Source of the DNA: Mycolicibacterium gilvum
GTDB taxonomy: Bacteria; Actinomycetota; Actinomycetes; Mycobacteriales; Mycobacteriaceae
NCBI RefSeq assembly: GCF_900454025.1
Contig: NZ_UGQM01000001.1
Location: forward strand, 1,550,001-1,614,000
DNA length: 64,000 nt
Direction of reading: 5' to 3'
Shown here: positions 1-8,932 of the stretch, piece after piece
Layout: each line of letters begins with the position of its first letter
Numbering within the stretch: the stretch's first letter is position 1
The notes under the pieces: model-generated
Told to the model about the DNA's origin: nothing
What the model saw: only the letters and a program-made list of their open reading frames with translations
Database searches by the model: none
Program-made: the position numbers and the translations under genes

Positions 1-838
1 CGTGCCCCGCTTCTCCGACGTGTCGTCGGTCGAGGACGCCGTCGCGTTCAGCGAGCAGGTCGGTGGCCCTGCGGTCATCAAGACGGTGCGCGGGGGCTAC
101 GACGGCCGCGGCGTCGTCATCGCCGCTGACACCGACGAGGTGCGCGCCGTCGTCGCGCAGTATCTGAACGACGGCGTGTCGGTGATGATCGAGGAGCGCG
201 TCGCGATGCGCCGCGAACTGGCTGCGCTGGTGGCACGTTCGCCGTTCGGGCAGGGTGCTGCGTGGCCGGTGGTGGAGACAGTGCAGCGTGACGGCATCTG
301 CGTCACCGTGCTGGCACCGGCTCCCGATCTGTCGGAGGGTTTGGGTTCGGCCGCATCGGAATTGGCGCTGCGCATCGCGTCCTCGCTCGGTGTGGTCGGG
401 GTGCTCGCGGTCGAGCTGTTCGAGACCGTCGACGGCAGACTGCTGGTGAACGAATTGGCGATGCGCCCGCACAACTCGGGGCACTGGACGATGGACGGCG
501 CGCGCACCAGCCAGTTCGAGCAGCACCTGCGTGCGGTGCTCGACTATCCGCTGGGCGACACGTCGGCGCTGGCGCCCACGGTGATGGGAAATGTTCTCGG
601 CGCGCCCGAGACGCCAGCGATGTCGATGGATGAGCGTGTGCATCACCTGTTCGCGCGTATGCCCGACGCCAAGGTGCACCTGTACGGCAAAGAAGAGCGG
701 CCCGGTCGCAAGATCGGCCATGTCAACATCGTCGGCGGACCGTCGGAACCGGTGGAGTCCCTGAGGGAGCGCGCCGAACGGGCGGCACACTGGTTGTCGC
801 ACGCACAGTGGACCGACGGATGGGATCCCCACGCATGA
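1..838 (+). CDS. purK: N5-carboxyaminoimidazole ribonucleotide synthase, 5'-partial
   Basis: PurK uses ATP and bicarbonate to carboxylate aminoimidazole ribonucleotide in purine synthesis, in the cytosol. About 278 residues are visible, and the reading frame runs off the left edge. The family is about 400 residues, so the N-terminal third is missing. The ATP-grasp part is clear: a [11 protein letters not shown] loop near the start, an EERV segment, and [14 protein letters not shown], close to the PurK active-site signature. The last codons overlap purE in an ATGA junction, so the pair is probably co-translated. PurE converts the PurK product, which supports the call. Confidence 0.95.
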   Translation, partial: VPRFSDVSSVEDAVAFSEQVGGPAVIKTVRGGYDGRGVVIAADTDEVRAVVAQYLNDGVSVMIEERVAMRRELAALVARSPFGQGAAWPVVETVQRDGICVTVLAPAPDLSEGLGSAASELALRIASSLGVVGVLAVELFETVDGRLLVNELAMRPHNSGHWTMDGARTSQFEQHLRAVLDYPLGDTSALAPTVMGNVLGAPETPAMSMDERVHHLFARMPDAKVHLYGKEERPGRKIGHVNIVGGPSEPVESLRERAERAAHWLSHAQWTDGWDPHA

Positions 839-1338
839 GCTCACCCCGCGTAGGCCTGATCATGGGCAGCGACAGTGATTGGCCGGTCATGTCCGACGCC
901 GCCGAGGCATTGGCGGAGTTCGAGGTGCCCTTCGAGGTCGGTGTGGTGTCCGCGCACCGCACCCCCGCGCGGATGCTGACCTACGCCCAGGAGGCTGCCG
1001 GCCGCGGCATCGAGGTGATCATCGCCGGTGCCGGGGGCGCGGCGCACCTGCCGGGGATGGTCGCGTCTGCCACTCCTCTTCCGGTGATCGGTGTCCCGGT
1101 GCCGCTGGCCCGGCTCGACGGGATGGACTCGCTGCTGTCGATCGTGCAGATGCCGGCCGGGGTGCCGGTGGCGACGGTGTCGATCGGCGGCGCGCGCAAC
1201 GCCGGCCTGCTCGCGGTCCGGATCCTCGGCGCGTCGGACAAAGCCCTGCAGGAGCGCATGGCGGCTTTCCAGGCATCGCTGGAGCAGATGGTCCTGCAGA
1301 AGGACGAGGCGCTGCGCCAGAAACTCCTGGGGGAGTAG
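835..1338 (+). CDS. purE: N5-CAIR mutase PurE (class I)
   Basis: PurE moves the carboxylate of N5-CAIR to C4, giving CAIR, the step after PurK. The protein is 167 residues, normal for class I PurE. Visible family motifs are GSDSDWPVM near the N terminus, SAHRTP (about residues 42-47) and [11 protein letters not shown] chose the ATG at 835, which overlaps the purK stop as ATGA. An in-frame ATG at 808 would add nine residues lying inside purK and not typical of the family. No terminator is evident in the 122 bp before the next gene. Confidence 0.96.
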   Translation: MSSPRVGLIMGSDSDWPVMSDAAEALAEFEVPFEVGVVSAHRTPARMLTYAQEAAGRGIEVIIAGAGGAAHLPGMVASATPLPVIGVPVPLARLDGMDSLLSIVQMPAGVPVATVSIGGARNAGLLAVRILGASDKALQERMAAFQASLEQMVLQKDEALRQKLLGE

Positions 1339-1460
1339 CGGCCGTCTGGAGCCCTGGACGGTCGTTTCTGGCGCAATCAGATGTCCGTCAATGACCACCC
1401 TTCACCTGGGATTCGTCACACCGAGGTGTAGCTCTGGCGAATGACGGCTACCGGATAGTC

Positions 1461-2144
1461 ATGTCCATTTCGCTGCCCGGATTCGACACCTGGCTCATCG
1501 AGCGTCTCGAGGAGTGCGCAGGAGATTCGGGCGAACCTGTCGACACCTACGTCGCTCGCGCCGTCGCCACGCAGATGGTCACCGACTGCGAGCGCGTCGA
1601 CCGTGCCTCTGCAGGCCGGCTGAAGGCGCACCTGTCTCTGACGGGACTGTCCGGAGAAGCCGCCGCCGACGGCCTGTCGCCCGTCCTTGCCGACCCGGAA
1701 CGGCTTCGGGCGCTCCATGCCACGGGTGTGACGGGCACTCCGCCCGATCCCGCGTACACCCGCCTGGCCCGCATGACCGCGGATGCCCTGTCGGTGCCCG
1801 CCGCAGCACTTGTCGTCGTGTCGGCAGATCGCCAGTTCGTCCTCGGTGTCGCAGGCTCCGCCCCGCAGACAAGTCTGGCCGAGTCCTTCGACAAATACGT
1901 TGTTGCGAACGGTGCTCCCGTCAGCGTCGACGACGCACGCCGACATCCGCTGTTCAAGAAGTACGCCGCGGTGGCTGAAGGGCACGTCGTCGCGTACCTC
2001 GGCATGCCGGTGGCCGATGGCGCCGGCAACACCGTCGGCGCGCTCAGTGTGTCCGACACAGCTGCGCGACGGTGGACGTCCGGCGAGATGCAGATCCTCG
2101 GCGACCTTGCCGCGGTCGCGGCCGAGCGAATATTCGGTTCCTGA
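1461..2144 (+). CDS. GAF-domain protein, function unknown
   Basis: This 227-residue soluble protein has no signal peptide or membrane segment. The first 90 residues are helical and not recognisable. From about residue 95 to the end it reads as a GAF domain: TPPDPAYTRLARMTADAL, then LVVVSADRQFVLGV, and the core YLGMPVADGAGNTVGALSV. GAF domains bind small ligands or redox cofactors and often sit in signalling proteins, but no output domain follows here. It stands alone between purE and fadE25, so context gives no role. The ATG follows GGATAGTC, with no clear ribosome binding site. Confidence 0.8.
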   Translation: MSISLPGFDTWLIERLEECAGDSGEPVDTYVARAVATQMVTDCERVDRASAGRLKAHLSLTGLSGEAAADGLSPVLADPERLRALHATGVTGTPPDPAYTRLARMTADALSVPAAALVVVSADRQFVLGVAGSAPQTSLAESFDKYVVANGAPVSVDDARRHPLFKKYAAVAEGHVVAYLGMPVADGAGNTVGALSVSDTAARRWTSGEMQILGDLAAVAAERIFGS

Positions 2145-2393
2145 CACGACCTCGAGCGTGTGCGGTCGCCGAACTGAGGTTCCCGGCTGTGGTAGACGCT
2201 GAATTCACAACCGGGAATCCCAGTTCGGCGGCAGCCGATCGCCAAACCACGCCGAGCTTCGCCATAATCGATAGCCGAGCTAACGCATTGACATCAGCGG
2301 CAATTGGGCACGAAGAGGTCCAGAGATTTATGAGTGACATCGGTCACGTCAAGCGCCAGCGAACTTCGTGGCGCCCGAGGCGGCAGCGTTGAA

Positions 2394-2585
2394 TCAGGAC
2401 GCCCGCAGGACGACGACCGGGGCGGTGTGCTGGACGGGCGCAGCGGCCTGGATGTGCCCGGTCTGCGCTGCATGAATCCCGGCATCGACAACCGCGGCGC
2501 TGCGCAACCGCCGCGGAGTACCGTTCCAACCACATTCGCAATGCGCGGTACGGCGGAAAGCCTTGCCTTCGATGTACACCTGCAT
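2394..2585 (-). CDS. Small Cys/His protein, hypothetical
   Basis: This is a predicted 63-residue protein from the ATG at 2585. It contains HCECGWNG followed by RRLRSAAVVDAGIHAAQTGH, a Cys-x-Cys and His pattern that could bind zinc. I recall similar small proteins in mycobacteria but cannot name a function. A TACTTT box at 2598-2593 lies 7 nt before the ATG, the spacing of a leaderless promoter, which supports this start over a GTG 18 nt upstream. It is the only plausible gene in 2145-2719; I see nothing else in the flanking 249 and 134 bp beyond the fadE25 promoter area. Confidence 0.5.
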   Translation of the reverse strand: MQVYIEGKAFRRTAHCECGWNGTPRRLRSAAVVDAGIHAAQTGHIQAAAPVQHTAPVVVLRAS

Positions 2586-2719
2586 GTGGCTGAAAGTACC
2601 CACGGCACCTGAGAGCGAACCGCTACCGGGGCTGAATGCAGGCTGAGAAGACGGTTCCCCGGAATTCGCTTCCCGCCGCGACCGCGCTAAAGTTACCGAC
2701 GAGTAGCAAGGAGATGCTG

Positions 2720-3889
2720 ATGGCTAGTTGGGCCGGAAATCCGTCGTTCGATCTCTTCCAGTTGCCGGAGGAGCATCAGGAACTGCGCGCCGCGATCCGC
2801 GCGCTCGCCGAGAAGGAGATCGCGCCGCACGCCGCCGACGTCGACGAGAACGCGCGCTTCCCCGAAGAGGCGCTGCAGGCGCTCGTCGCCAACGGCTTCA
2901 ACGCTGTGCACGTGCCCGAGGAGTACGGCGGCCAGGGTGCCGACTCGGTCGCCGCGTGCATCGTGATCGAAGAGGTCGCCCGCGTCGACGCGTCCGCATC
3001 GCTCATCCCCGCGGTCAACAAGCTCGGCACCATGGGGCTGATCCTGCGCGGCTCCGACGAGCTGAAGCAGAAGGTGCTGCCGTCGCTGGCCGCCGGCGAG
3101 TCGATGGCGTCCTACGCGCTGTCCGAGCGCGAGGCGGGTAGCGACGCCGCATCCATGCGCACCCGAGCCAAAGCCGACGGCGACGACTGGATCCTCAACG
3201 GCGCCAAGTGCTGGATCACCAACGGCGGCAAGTCCGACTGGTACACCGTGATGGCCGTCAACGATCCCGACAAGGGCGCCAACGGGATCTCGGCGTTCAT
3301 GGTCCACGTCGACGACGAGGGCTTCAGCATCGGACCCAAGGAGCGCAAGCTCGGTATCAAGGGTTCGCCCACGACCGAGCTGTACTTCGAGAACTGCCGA
3401 ATCCCCGGCGACCGCATCATCGGCGAGCCGGGCACCGGCTTCAAGACCGCGCTGGCCACCCTCGACCACACCCGCCCGACCATCGGCGCCCAGGCCGTCG
3501 GCATCGCGCAGGGCGCGCTCGACGCGGCGATCGAATACACCAAGGACCGCAAGCAGTTCGGCAAGTCGATCAGCGATTTCCAGGCCGTGCAGTTCATGCT
3601 CGCCGACATGGCGATGAAGGTCGAAGCCGCACGCCTGATGGTGTACTCGGCTGCCGCCCGCGCCGAGCGCGGCGAAGGCAACCTCGGATTCATCTCCGCC
3701 GCGTCGAAGTGCCTGGCATCCGACGTCGCGATGGAGGTCACCACCGACGCCGTGCAGCTCTTCGGCGGAGCCGGCTACACCGTCGACTTCCCGGTCGAAC
3801 GAATGATGCGTGATGCCAAGATCACTCAGATCTACGAAGGCACCAACCAGATCCAGCGCGTCGTGATGAGCCGTTCGCTACTGAAGTAG
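2720..3889 (+). CDS. fadE25: Acyl-CoA dehydrogenase FadE25
   Basis: This is an FAD-dependent acyl-CoA dehydrogenase that makes trans-2-enoyl-CoA in beta-oxidation or branched-chain catabolism. The 389 residues match my recollection of M. tuberculosis FadE25. Visible are YALSEREAGSDAASM (flavin and substrate contact), WITNGG, DHTRPTIGAQAVGIAQGAL, FGKSISDFQAVQ, QLFGGAGYTVDFPVERMMRD, and IYEGTNQIQR with the catalytic Glu. AAGGAG at 2708-2713 sits 6 nt before the ATG at 2720, which decides the start; ATG 2714 would touch the site. A weak promoter (TTCGCT, 17 bp, TAAAGT at 2688-2693) is upstream. It converges with birA, 2 bp between the genes. Confidence 0.96.
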   Translation: MASWAGNPSFDLFQLPEEHQELRAAIRALAEKEIAPHAADVDENARFPEEALQALVANGFNAVHVPEEYGGQGADSVAACIVIEEVARVDASASLIPAVNKLGTMGLILRGSDELKQKVLPSLAAGESMASYALSEREAGSDAASMRTRAKADGDDWILNGAKCWITNGGKSDWYTVMAVNDPDKGANGISAFMVHVDDEGFSIGPKERKLGIKGSPTTELYFENCRIPGDRIIGEPGTGFKTALATLDHTRPTIGAQAVGIAQGALDAAIEYTKDRKQFGKSISDFQAVQFMLADMAMKVEAARLMVYSAAARAERGEGNLGFISAASKCLASDVAMEVTTDAVQLFGGAGYTVDFPVERMMRDAKITQIYEGTNQIQRVVMSRSLLK

Positions 3890-3891
3890 CT

Positions 3892-4692
3892 TCAGTCCTG
3901 AGCCGGGCGCAGGTGCGTGATGTCTCCTGCCGACACTGTCACTGTGGTGCCGTCGGCGTCGATGAGCAGACGGCCGGAGTCGTCGATGCCCGTTGCCACA
4001 CCGATGAGCTCGGAATCGCCGGGCAGGATCGCGCGCACCCGCGTCCCGATCGTCGTGCTGCACTCGCGGTAGTCGGTGGCCAGTCCGGCATCGACGCCCC
4101 CGGCCAGGCGCCACCGCCGCAACCTCGAGCTGAACTCCTGGAGCAGGGATGCGGCCAACTGGGTGCGGTCGGCGTGATGGTCCAGCATGGACAGCGACAG
4201 CGCATTCGGATCGGGCAGCTCGTCGACCGTCATCTCCACGTTCAGACCGAGCCCGACCACGATCACCGGCGTGGACACCTCGGCGAGGATGCCGGCCAGC
4301 TTGCGCGGGCCCACCATCACGTCGTTCGGCCACTTCACCCCGGTATCCACGCCGTAGGACTCCCGCAGCGTGTGCGCGACCGCAAGACCGGTCAGCAGCG
4401 GCAGCCAGCCCCATCCGGCCGGCGGCACCCCGGTCGTGTCGACCCCGAACGACATCGAGATTTGTGAACGCGGCGGCGCCGACCAGGTGCGTCCGTGACG
4501 TCCGCGTCCTGCGGTCTGATGCTCGGCCAGCAGCACCGCCCCGGCGATGTCCTCGCCGCGACCGGCCCTCGCGATCAGATCCGCGTTGGTCGATCCGGTC
4601 TCGTCGACGACGTCGACACGATGCCATTCGGTGCCCGTCATCGCCGACCGCAGGACGTCGACATTCAGCGCGGGACGTTCGGGGGTCGGCAC
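3892..4692 (-). CDS. birA: Biotin-[acetyl-CoA-carboxylase] ligase
   Basis: The enzyme makes biotinyl-AMP and attaches biotin to the lysine of carboxylase carrier domains. At 266 residues it lacks the N-terminal DNA-binding domain of E. coli BirA, so it is the monofunctional type. Key motifs are DETGSTNADL, the biotin-adenylate loop GRGRHGR, and KWPNDVMV with the active-site lysine. The GTG start at 4692 has TAGTCT at 4704-4699, 6 nt upstream, and no Shine-Dalgarno, suggesting a leaderless mRNA. A likely substrate, the biotinyl carrier protein, is encoded at 60764-60979. Confidence 0.95.
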   Translation of the reverse strand: MPTPERPALNVDVLRSAMTGTEWHRVDVVDETGSTNADLIARAGRGEDIAGAVLLAEHQTAGRGRHGRTWSAPPRSQISMSFGVDTTGVPPAGWGWLPLLTGLAVAHTLRESYGVDTGVKWPNDVMVGPRKLAGILAEVSTPVIVVGLGLNVEMTVDELPDPNALSLSMLDHHADRTQLAASLLQEFSSRLRRWRLAGGVDAGLATDYRECSTTIGTRVRAILPGDSELIGVATGIDDSGRLLIDADGTTVTVSAGDITHLRPAQD

Positions 4693-4718
4693 ATATCGAG
4701 ACTAGTGGCGCAGGAGTG

Positions 4719-5063
4719 TCAGGACGGCAAGGGGTTCGACCGCGCGGGAGCGCTGGACGCGTCAATGGACTCGATGGCCTGCGCGGAGTGCGCATGCGCG
4801 AGCGTCACCTGGCGAAGAAGAGCGAACCCGTGGACGAAGAAGACCATCGCCACAAGCGTCCACGCATTACCCAGTGCCCATTCCCACGATGTCGCGGTCG
4901 GCGCCGCCGTCAACCAATACGCGGCGACCGCTGTCAGCGAATATCCACTCGTTACATAGAACCGGCCGTCGGCACTGGCGAGCCAACCGGGATGGCGGCG
5001 ATTGCGGAGATGGCAGAGACCGAGCACGAGCACGATCGCCACTGCCGCTACGGATGTACCCAT
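4719..5063 (-). CDS. Small membrane protein, copy 1 of tandem pair
   Basis: This 114-residue protein has three likely membrane helices (about residues 3-18, 36-53 and 66-84) and a polar C-terminal tail. It is a paralogue of the next gene upstream (5347-5670): both carry AVAAYWLT, WEW.LG..W.L and GFA.LR.VT..HA in the same order. No family function is recognised. AGGGAG lies 7-8 nt before the ATG. The 283 bp upstream, between the two paralogues, holds no other gene and is AT-richer than its surroundings, consistent with a promoter and leader for this copy. Confidence 0.75.
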   Translation of the reverse strand: MGTSVAAVAIVLVLGLCHLRNRRHPGWLASADGRFYVTSGYSLTAVAAYWLTAAPTATSWEWALGNAWTLVAMVFFVHGFALLRQVTLAHAHSAQAIESIDASSAPARSNPLPS

Positions 5064-5346
5064 AACGCTCCCTAAGAACAGGCCCCGGACGCCTGGTTGT
5101 CAGGAGCTCTGCTTTGCCAAACCTTAATCAGATGTGGCGCTGAACGAAGTCCGCGGCATCAGAACAATGGTTAGACTTCGCAAAGCATAAGGTCAGCGTG
5201 ACTTTCTCGTCAACATTTGGAAAAACGTGCGTGGCGATGCTTGCAGCTTCACAAATTCGCTGAGAAGTCAATTGTGAGAGTGCTTTGCCAGACGGACTGC
5301 TGTGACGGTTGGGGAAACCTGTGTGGTTCGTGGGGGAGTTGAGAAC

Positions 5347-5670
5347 TCAGGAGCGCAGAGCGCCCGTTGCGGGTCCGATCGTCTCCAGGGCAACCGAGCG
5401 GGCGGCGTGTTCGACGGTCACGCGGCGAAGCGCCGCGAACCCGGCCGCCAAGCATGCCGCGGCAGCCAGCGCCCATCCGACGCCGAGCATCCACTCCCAG
5501 CCCGTCGATGCCGTCGTCAGCCAGTACGCCGCAACGGCTGAGGCCGGATAACCGAGGAGCATCAGGAAACGTCCCCGCGCGCTCGCGGTCCATCCCGCGT
5601 GCCGGCGGACGCGCACGTGCACCGCGCACAACCCGATGATGACGGCGATGGCAACGATGGTCGACGACAT
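5347..5670 (-). CDS. Small membrane protein, copy 2 of tandem pair
   Basis: This is a 107-residue protein with three predicted membrane helices and an arginine-rich loop after the first helix (HVRVRRHAGW, compare HLRNRRHPGW in copy 1). It is clearly homologous to the protein at 4719-5063, so the pair arose by tandem duplication. A good ribosome site, GAGGAGGT, precedes the ATG by 6 nt. The two copies are separately spaced and probably separately transcribed. Function unknown. Confidence 0.75.
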   Translation of the reverse strand: MSSTIVAIAVIIGLCAVHVRVRRHAGWTASARGRFLMLLGYPASAVAAYWLTTASTGWEWMLGVGWALAAAACLAAGFAALRRVTVEHAARSVALETIGPATGALRS

Positions 5671-5792
5671 CGGCGGACCTCCTCAGGCTGAGCCCCGGGT
5701 GCGGGCCCAGGTTCGCCACCACGGCGATCACCTGTTCAGTCCAGTGTGACCGCGTTTCCTTAAATGAGCGTGAGGCCACGGAAACAAAATGG

Positions 5793-6503
5793 TCACGGTG
5801 TCGAGCGGGTGATCTTCTCCGTCTCGGTCCGGCGTGCCATCGAGGCCGGATCAGGATTTGCCACCTGTACCAGGGATGCACCGACGACGTACAACGCCAC
5901 CAGGCGGTCGACGATGTCGTCGGCCGTGTCCCACGCCGTCGTCGACAGCACCCGGTCGGTGCCCGAGAGGCCCTGCGCGGCCGCCGATGCCCGTGCCGCG
6001 GCAAGCACATCGTCGGCCGAGCGGCCTTCCAGTGCCGGACCGGGGGAGCGCTCCGGCACGATCTGATCGCCGTGAACCCGCACTGCCGTCGCGTAGTCCG
6101 TCAGCCCGACGGGCAGATCCGCCACCGGCTTGCCGAACGGATCCAGCGACAGCACCGCGACCTCTCCCACACCCACGGCAGCATCGGCCTCGTCGATCCG
6201 GTCGGCCGTACACAGCGCGATGTCGGCGTCGCCGGACAGCACGACTTCCGCACCGATCCACCAGATGCCGAACAGCACTGCCGCCGTCTGCCAGTGCGCG
6301 GGCAGCAGCACACCCACCCGACTGCCCGGCGTCGCACCGAGTTCATCACGCAGCAGGTTGCCGGTCTTGGCCGCCCAGTTGGCCAGCGTCGCCGTCGACA
6401 ACTCGATGCGCTCACCGGTCGCATCGTCGTAATAGGTGATCCGCGGACCCGCAGGGTTGGCGGCCATCAACGGATCGAGGACCGCCGAGCTGACGTTCGT
6501 CAC
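5793..6503 (-). CDS. TIGR03089-family protein (acyl-CoA synthetase N-domain-like)
   Basis: This protein of about 236 residues resembles the N-terminal part of AMP-forming acyl-CoA synthetases. It has PRITYYDDATGERIELS, then NWAAKTGNLLRDELG and VLLPAHWQTAAVLFGIWWIG, but no adenylation core (no SSGTTG-type loop), so ligase activity is unlikely. I chose the GTG at 6503, which lies just after the lcp1 stop and gives VTNVSSAVLDPLMAANPAGP. An ATG at 6527, overlapping lcp1 by 23 bp, is the alternative. It probably forms an operon with lcp1, the arrangement of Rv3267-Rv3268. Confidence 0.8.
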   Translation of the reverse strand: MTNVSSAVLDPLMAANPAGPRITYYDDATGERIELSTATLANWAAKTGNLLRDELGATPGSRVGVLLPAHWQTAAVLFGIWWIGAEVVLSGDADIALCTADRIDEADAAVGVGEVAVLSLDPFGKPVADLPVGLTDYATAVRVHGDQIVPERSPGPALEGRSADDVLAAARASAAAQGLSGTDRVLSTTAWDTADDIVDRLVALYVVGASLVQVANPDPASMARRTETEKITRSTP

Positions 6504-6504
6504 C

Positions 6505-7986
6505 TCAGTTGACGCACTTCGGGTCATCCGAACCGGCGGTGATGATCGGCGACGGCGCCGGCACGGCCGCGCCGGTGTCCGACACGACACCCGACGTCGA
6601 CGGGTCGGCGCCCATCAGCGTCACGTCCGAACCGTCCAGTCCCGCACCGGGTCCGGTGTAGTCGTCGGCGAGCACCACACGCACCGTGTCCGGCGGCACC
6701 GACGAATCTTCGACCACCTCAAGACCGCCCAGATCCAGCGCGACGGCCTGCGCGCCCATGTCATCGACCTTCGCGGCGCGGACCTGGCTACCGGTGACCT
6801 TCGGGCCCTCGTTGTTGCCGACGTTGCCCTGCGTGAACCCCTTGCCGGCCAACACATGTGCGACCGCCGCCGCCAGACCGTTGACGTCGGAGTCGTTGTA
6901 GACCTCGACGGTGGTCTTGTCGTTGCTGTAGGCCAGTTCCTCGGTCTTGCCCTGATCCTGGTCGTTCAGCAGGCTGGTCACCCAGTCCTTGACCTCTTTC
7001 GGGTCCACCCGCACGACGCTCTGCATGCCGTCGTCGCTCCAGCCGGCTTCCTCGAGGATCGGGATGGTCGCGAACGCGACATTGCCGGCCGCCAGCTTCT
7101 GCAGCTGCTCGACGAAATCCATGATGTCCCAACCCTCGGAGAGCACCACCGAACGCTGCACCGCGGACTCCAGAGCACTCAACGTCGACGGGCTCGACAA
7201 CGTCTTGCTCGAAATCACCTCGTGGGCCATCGACGCCATCGCCGCCTGCTGGCGCGCCACCCGGTCCAGGTCGCCGCGCGGCAGATCATGGCGCTGACGC
7301 ACGAAGCTCAACGCCTGCGTGCCGTTGAGCTTCTGCCAGCCCGCCGGGAAATCGGCACCCGAAAGCGGTTCGTACACAGGCGCGTTGAGACACACATCGA
7401 CCCCACCGAGCGCATCGGTGATCAACGCGAAACCGAGCAGTCCGATCTCGGCGTAATGGTCGACCGTGACACCGGTCAGGTTGGCGACGGTCTTGATCAG
7501 CTCCTCGCGGCCGGCGGCCTGCGCCTCGGGCTCGGCCTCCGCGGGTTCGACGCCCTGCTGCTCGACGAGTTCCTTCATCTCCTCGAGATGCACCGAGCCG
7601 TACACACCGTTGATCTTCATCTTCCCGATACCCGGCGCCTCGACGTAGCTGTCGCGGGGAATCGAGATGGCTGTCGCCGACTCCCCGTTGTTCGGGATGC
7701 GGATCAGGATGATCGTGTCCGTGTTGGTCGACACCTCGTCGCCGGCGCGCAGCATCGCGCGCTCCTGGTCACTCAGCGGGTTGCCGTGCGCGTCGGTGCG
7801 ACTGTCGGAGCCGACCAGCAGAATGTCGATCGCGCCGTCCTCGCCCTCGCCGCCGAGTGCGATCGGGTTGATGTGGTTGATGCCCGCCTCGAACGAGCGG
7901 ATCTTGCCCCACGCAACCCCGGTGCCGATGACGATGGCCACCGCCAACGCCACGGAAACGGCGCGGAGCATGTGAGCAGCAGGCAT
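6505..7986 (-). CDS. lcp1: LytR-CpsA-Psr ligase Lcp1
   Basis: LCP proteins transfer lipid-linked glycan to peptidoglycan; mycobacterial Lcp1 joins arabinogalactan to peptidoglycan outside the membrane. This 493-residue protein has a short cytoplasmic start, one membrane anchor (about residues 8-27), and an LCP core with DILLVGSDSRTDAHG, arginine- and aspartate-rich catalytic segments, SIPRDSYVE, HYAEIGLLGF, and FVRQRHDLPRGDLDRVARQQ. A C-terminal LytR_C region covers about 340-450. The ATG has TAGCCT at 7998-7993, 6 nt upstream, so it looks leaderless. It is divergent from rmlD-wbbL, whose products build the linker that Lcp1 attaches. Confidence 0.93.
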   Translation of the reverse strand: MPAAHMLRAVSVALAVAIVIGTGVAWGKIRSFEAGINHINPIALGGEGEDGAIDILLVGSDSRTDAHGNPLSDQERAMLRAGDEVSTNTDTIILIRIPNNGESATAISIPRDSYVEAPGIGKMKINGVYGSVHLEEMKELVEQQGVEPAEAEPEAQAAGREELIKTVANLTGVTVDHYAEIGLLGFALITDALGGVDVCLNAPVYEPLSGADFPAGWQKLNGTQALSFVRQRHDLPRGDLDRVARQQAAMASMAHEVISSKTLSSPSTLSALESAVQRSVVLSEGWDIMDFVEQLQKLAAGNVAFATIPILEEAGWSDDGMQSVVRVDPKEVKDWVTSLLNDQDQGKTEELAYSNDKTTVEVYNDSDVNGLAAAVAHVLAGKGFTQGNVGNNEGPKVTGSQVRAAKVDDMGAQAVALDLGGLEVVEDSSVPPDTVRVVLADDYTGPGAGLDGSDVTLMGADPSTSGVVSDTGAAVPAPSPIITAGSDDPKCVN

Positions 7987-8052
7987 CGCCCAAGGCTACT
8001 GGCGAGCGGCCCGCAATCCGAGGAGCCCGGACCGGCGTGCCAAACTCGTGAT

Positions 8053-8913
8053 GTGAGCGGCCGAATCGTCATAGCCGGGGCCGGTGGCCTGGTCGGACGT
8101 GTGTTGGCAGGTCAGGCCCGCAGCCGGGGCCGCGACGTGGTGGCGCTCACATCGAAGGACTGGGACATCACCGAACAGGGGTCCGAACCGCGCCTCGCGG
8201 CCGGCGACATCGTCGTCAACTGCGCCGCCATCACCAACGTCGACCTGGCCGAAGCCGTGCCCGAGCGCTCGCACGCCGTCAACGCCGTCGGCGCAGGCAA
8301 CGTCGCACTGGCCTGTGCGCGGGCCGGCGCGACGCTGATCCACCTCTCCACCGACTACGTGTTCAGCGGTTCGGCGTCTGAGCCCTACGACATCGACGAC
8401 GAGCCCGCACCGCTGTCCGTATACGGGCGGACCAAGCTGGCCGGCGAACACGCCGTGCTCGAGGCACTGCCCGACGCCTATGTCGTCCGCACCTCCTGGA
8501 TCTTCGAAGGTGGCAACGGCACCGACTTCGCCGCGGTGATGCGTCGCGCCGCCGCCGAACCCGGAGACGTCGAGATGGTCGCCGACCAGATCGGGTCGCC
8601 GACCTACGTCGGCGACCTGTGCGGGACACTGCTTCAGATCGCCGACGGTGGGGTGCGCGGGCCGCTGCTGCACGCCGCCAACGCCGGTTCGGCCAGCCGG
8701 TTCGACCAGGCGCAGGCCGTATTCGCCGAGCTCGGAGCCGACCCCCGACGGGTGCATCCGATCAGCGGCGACCGTCATCGCCGGCCGGCTCCGCGGCCGG
8801 CGTATTCGGCACTGGCGGCAACGAAATCCACCGCGGCCGGCCTGACACCGCTGCGGCCGTGGCGCGAAGCACTGGCTGAGGCGCTCGCCACAATGGGCGG
8901 GTCGCTACTCTGA
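8053..8913 (+). CDS. rmlD: dTDP-4-dehydrorhamnose reductase RmlD
   Basis: RmlD performs the last step of dTDP-L-rhamnose synthesis, NADPH reduction of the 4-keto sugar. From the GTG at 8053 it is 286 residues. The Rossmann start is IVIAGAGGLVG; NCAAITNVDLAE and HLSTDYVFSG follow, and YGRTKLAGE holds the catalytic Tyr-Lys pair. TSWIFEGG and DQIGSPTYVGDL are also typical. The frame stays open far upstream, but that is an antisense reading of lcp1. CAAACT 6 nt before the GTG is a weak leaderless-type box. The wbbL start follows the stop by 19 nt. Confidence 0.95.
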   Translation: MSGRIVIAGAGGLVGRVLAGQARSRGRDVVALTSKDWDITEQGSEPRLAAGDIVVNCAAITNVDLAEAVPERSHAVNAVGAGNVALACARAGATLIHLSTDYVFSGSASEPYDIDDEPAPLSVYGRTKLAGEHAVLEALPDAYVVRTSWIFEGGNGTDFAAVMRRAAAEPGDVEMVADQIGSPTYVGDLCGTLLQIADGGVRGPLLHAANAGSASRFDQAQAVFAELGADPRRVHPISGDRHRRPAPRPAYSALAATKSTAAGLTPLRPWREALAEALATMGGSLL

Positions 8914-8932
8914 TCGCCGTGGTGATGCCGGC

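Noticed and set aside
6436..8913. An 825-codon open frame apparently fusing rmlD to a long N-terminal region
   Set aside because: The first 540 codons are an antisense reading of lcp1; rmlD starts at GTG 8053.
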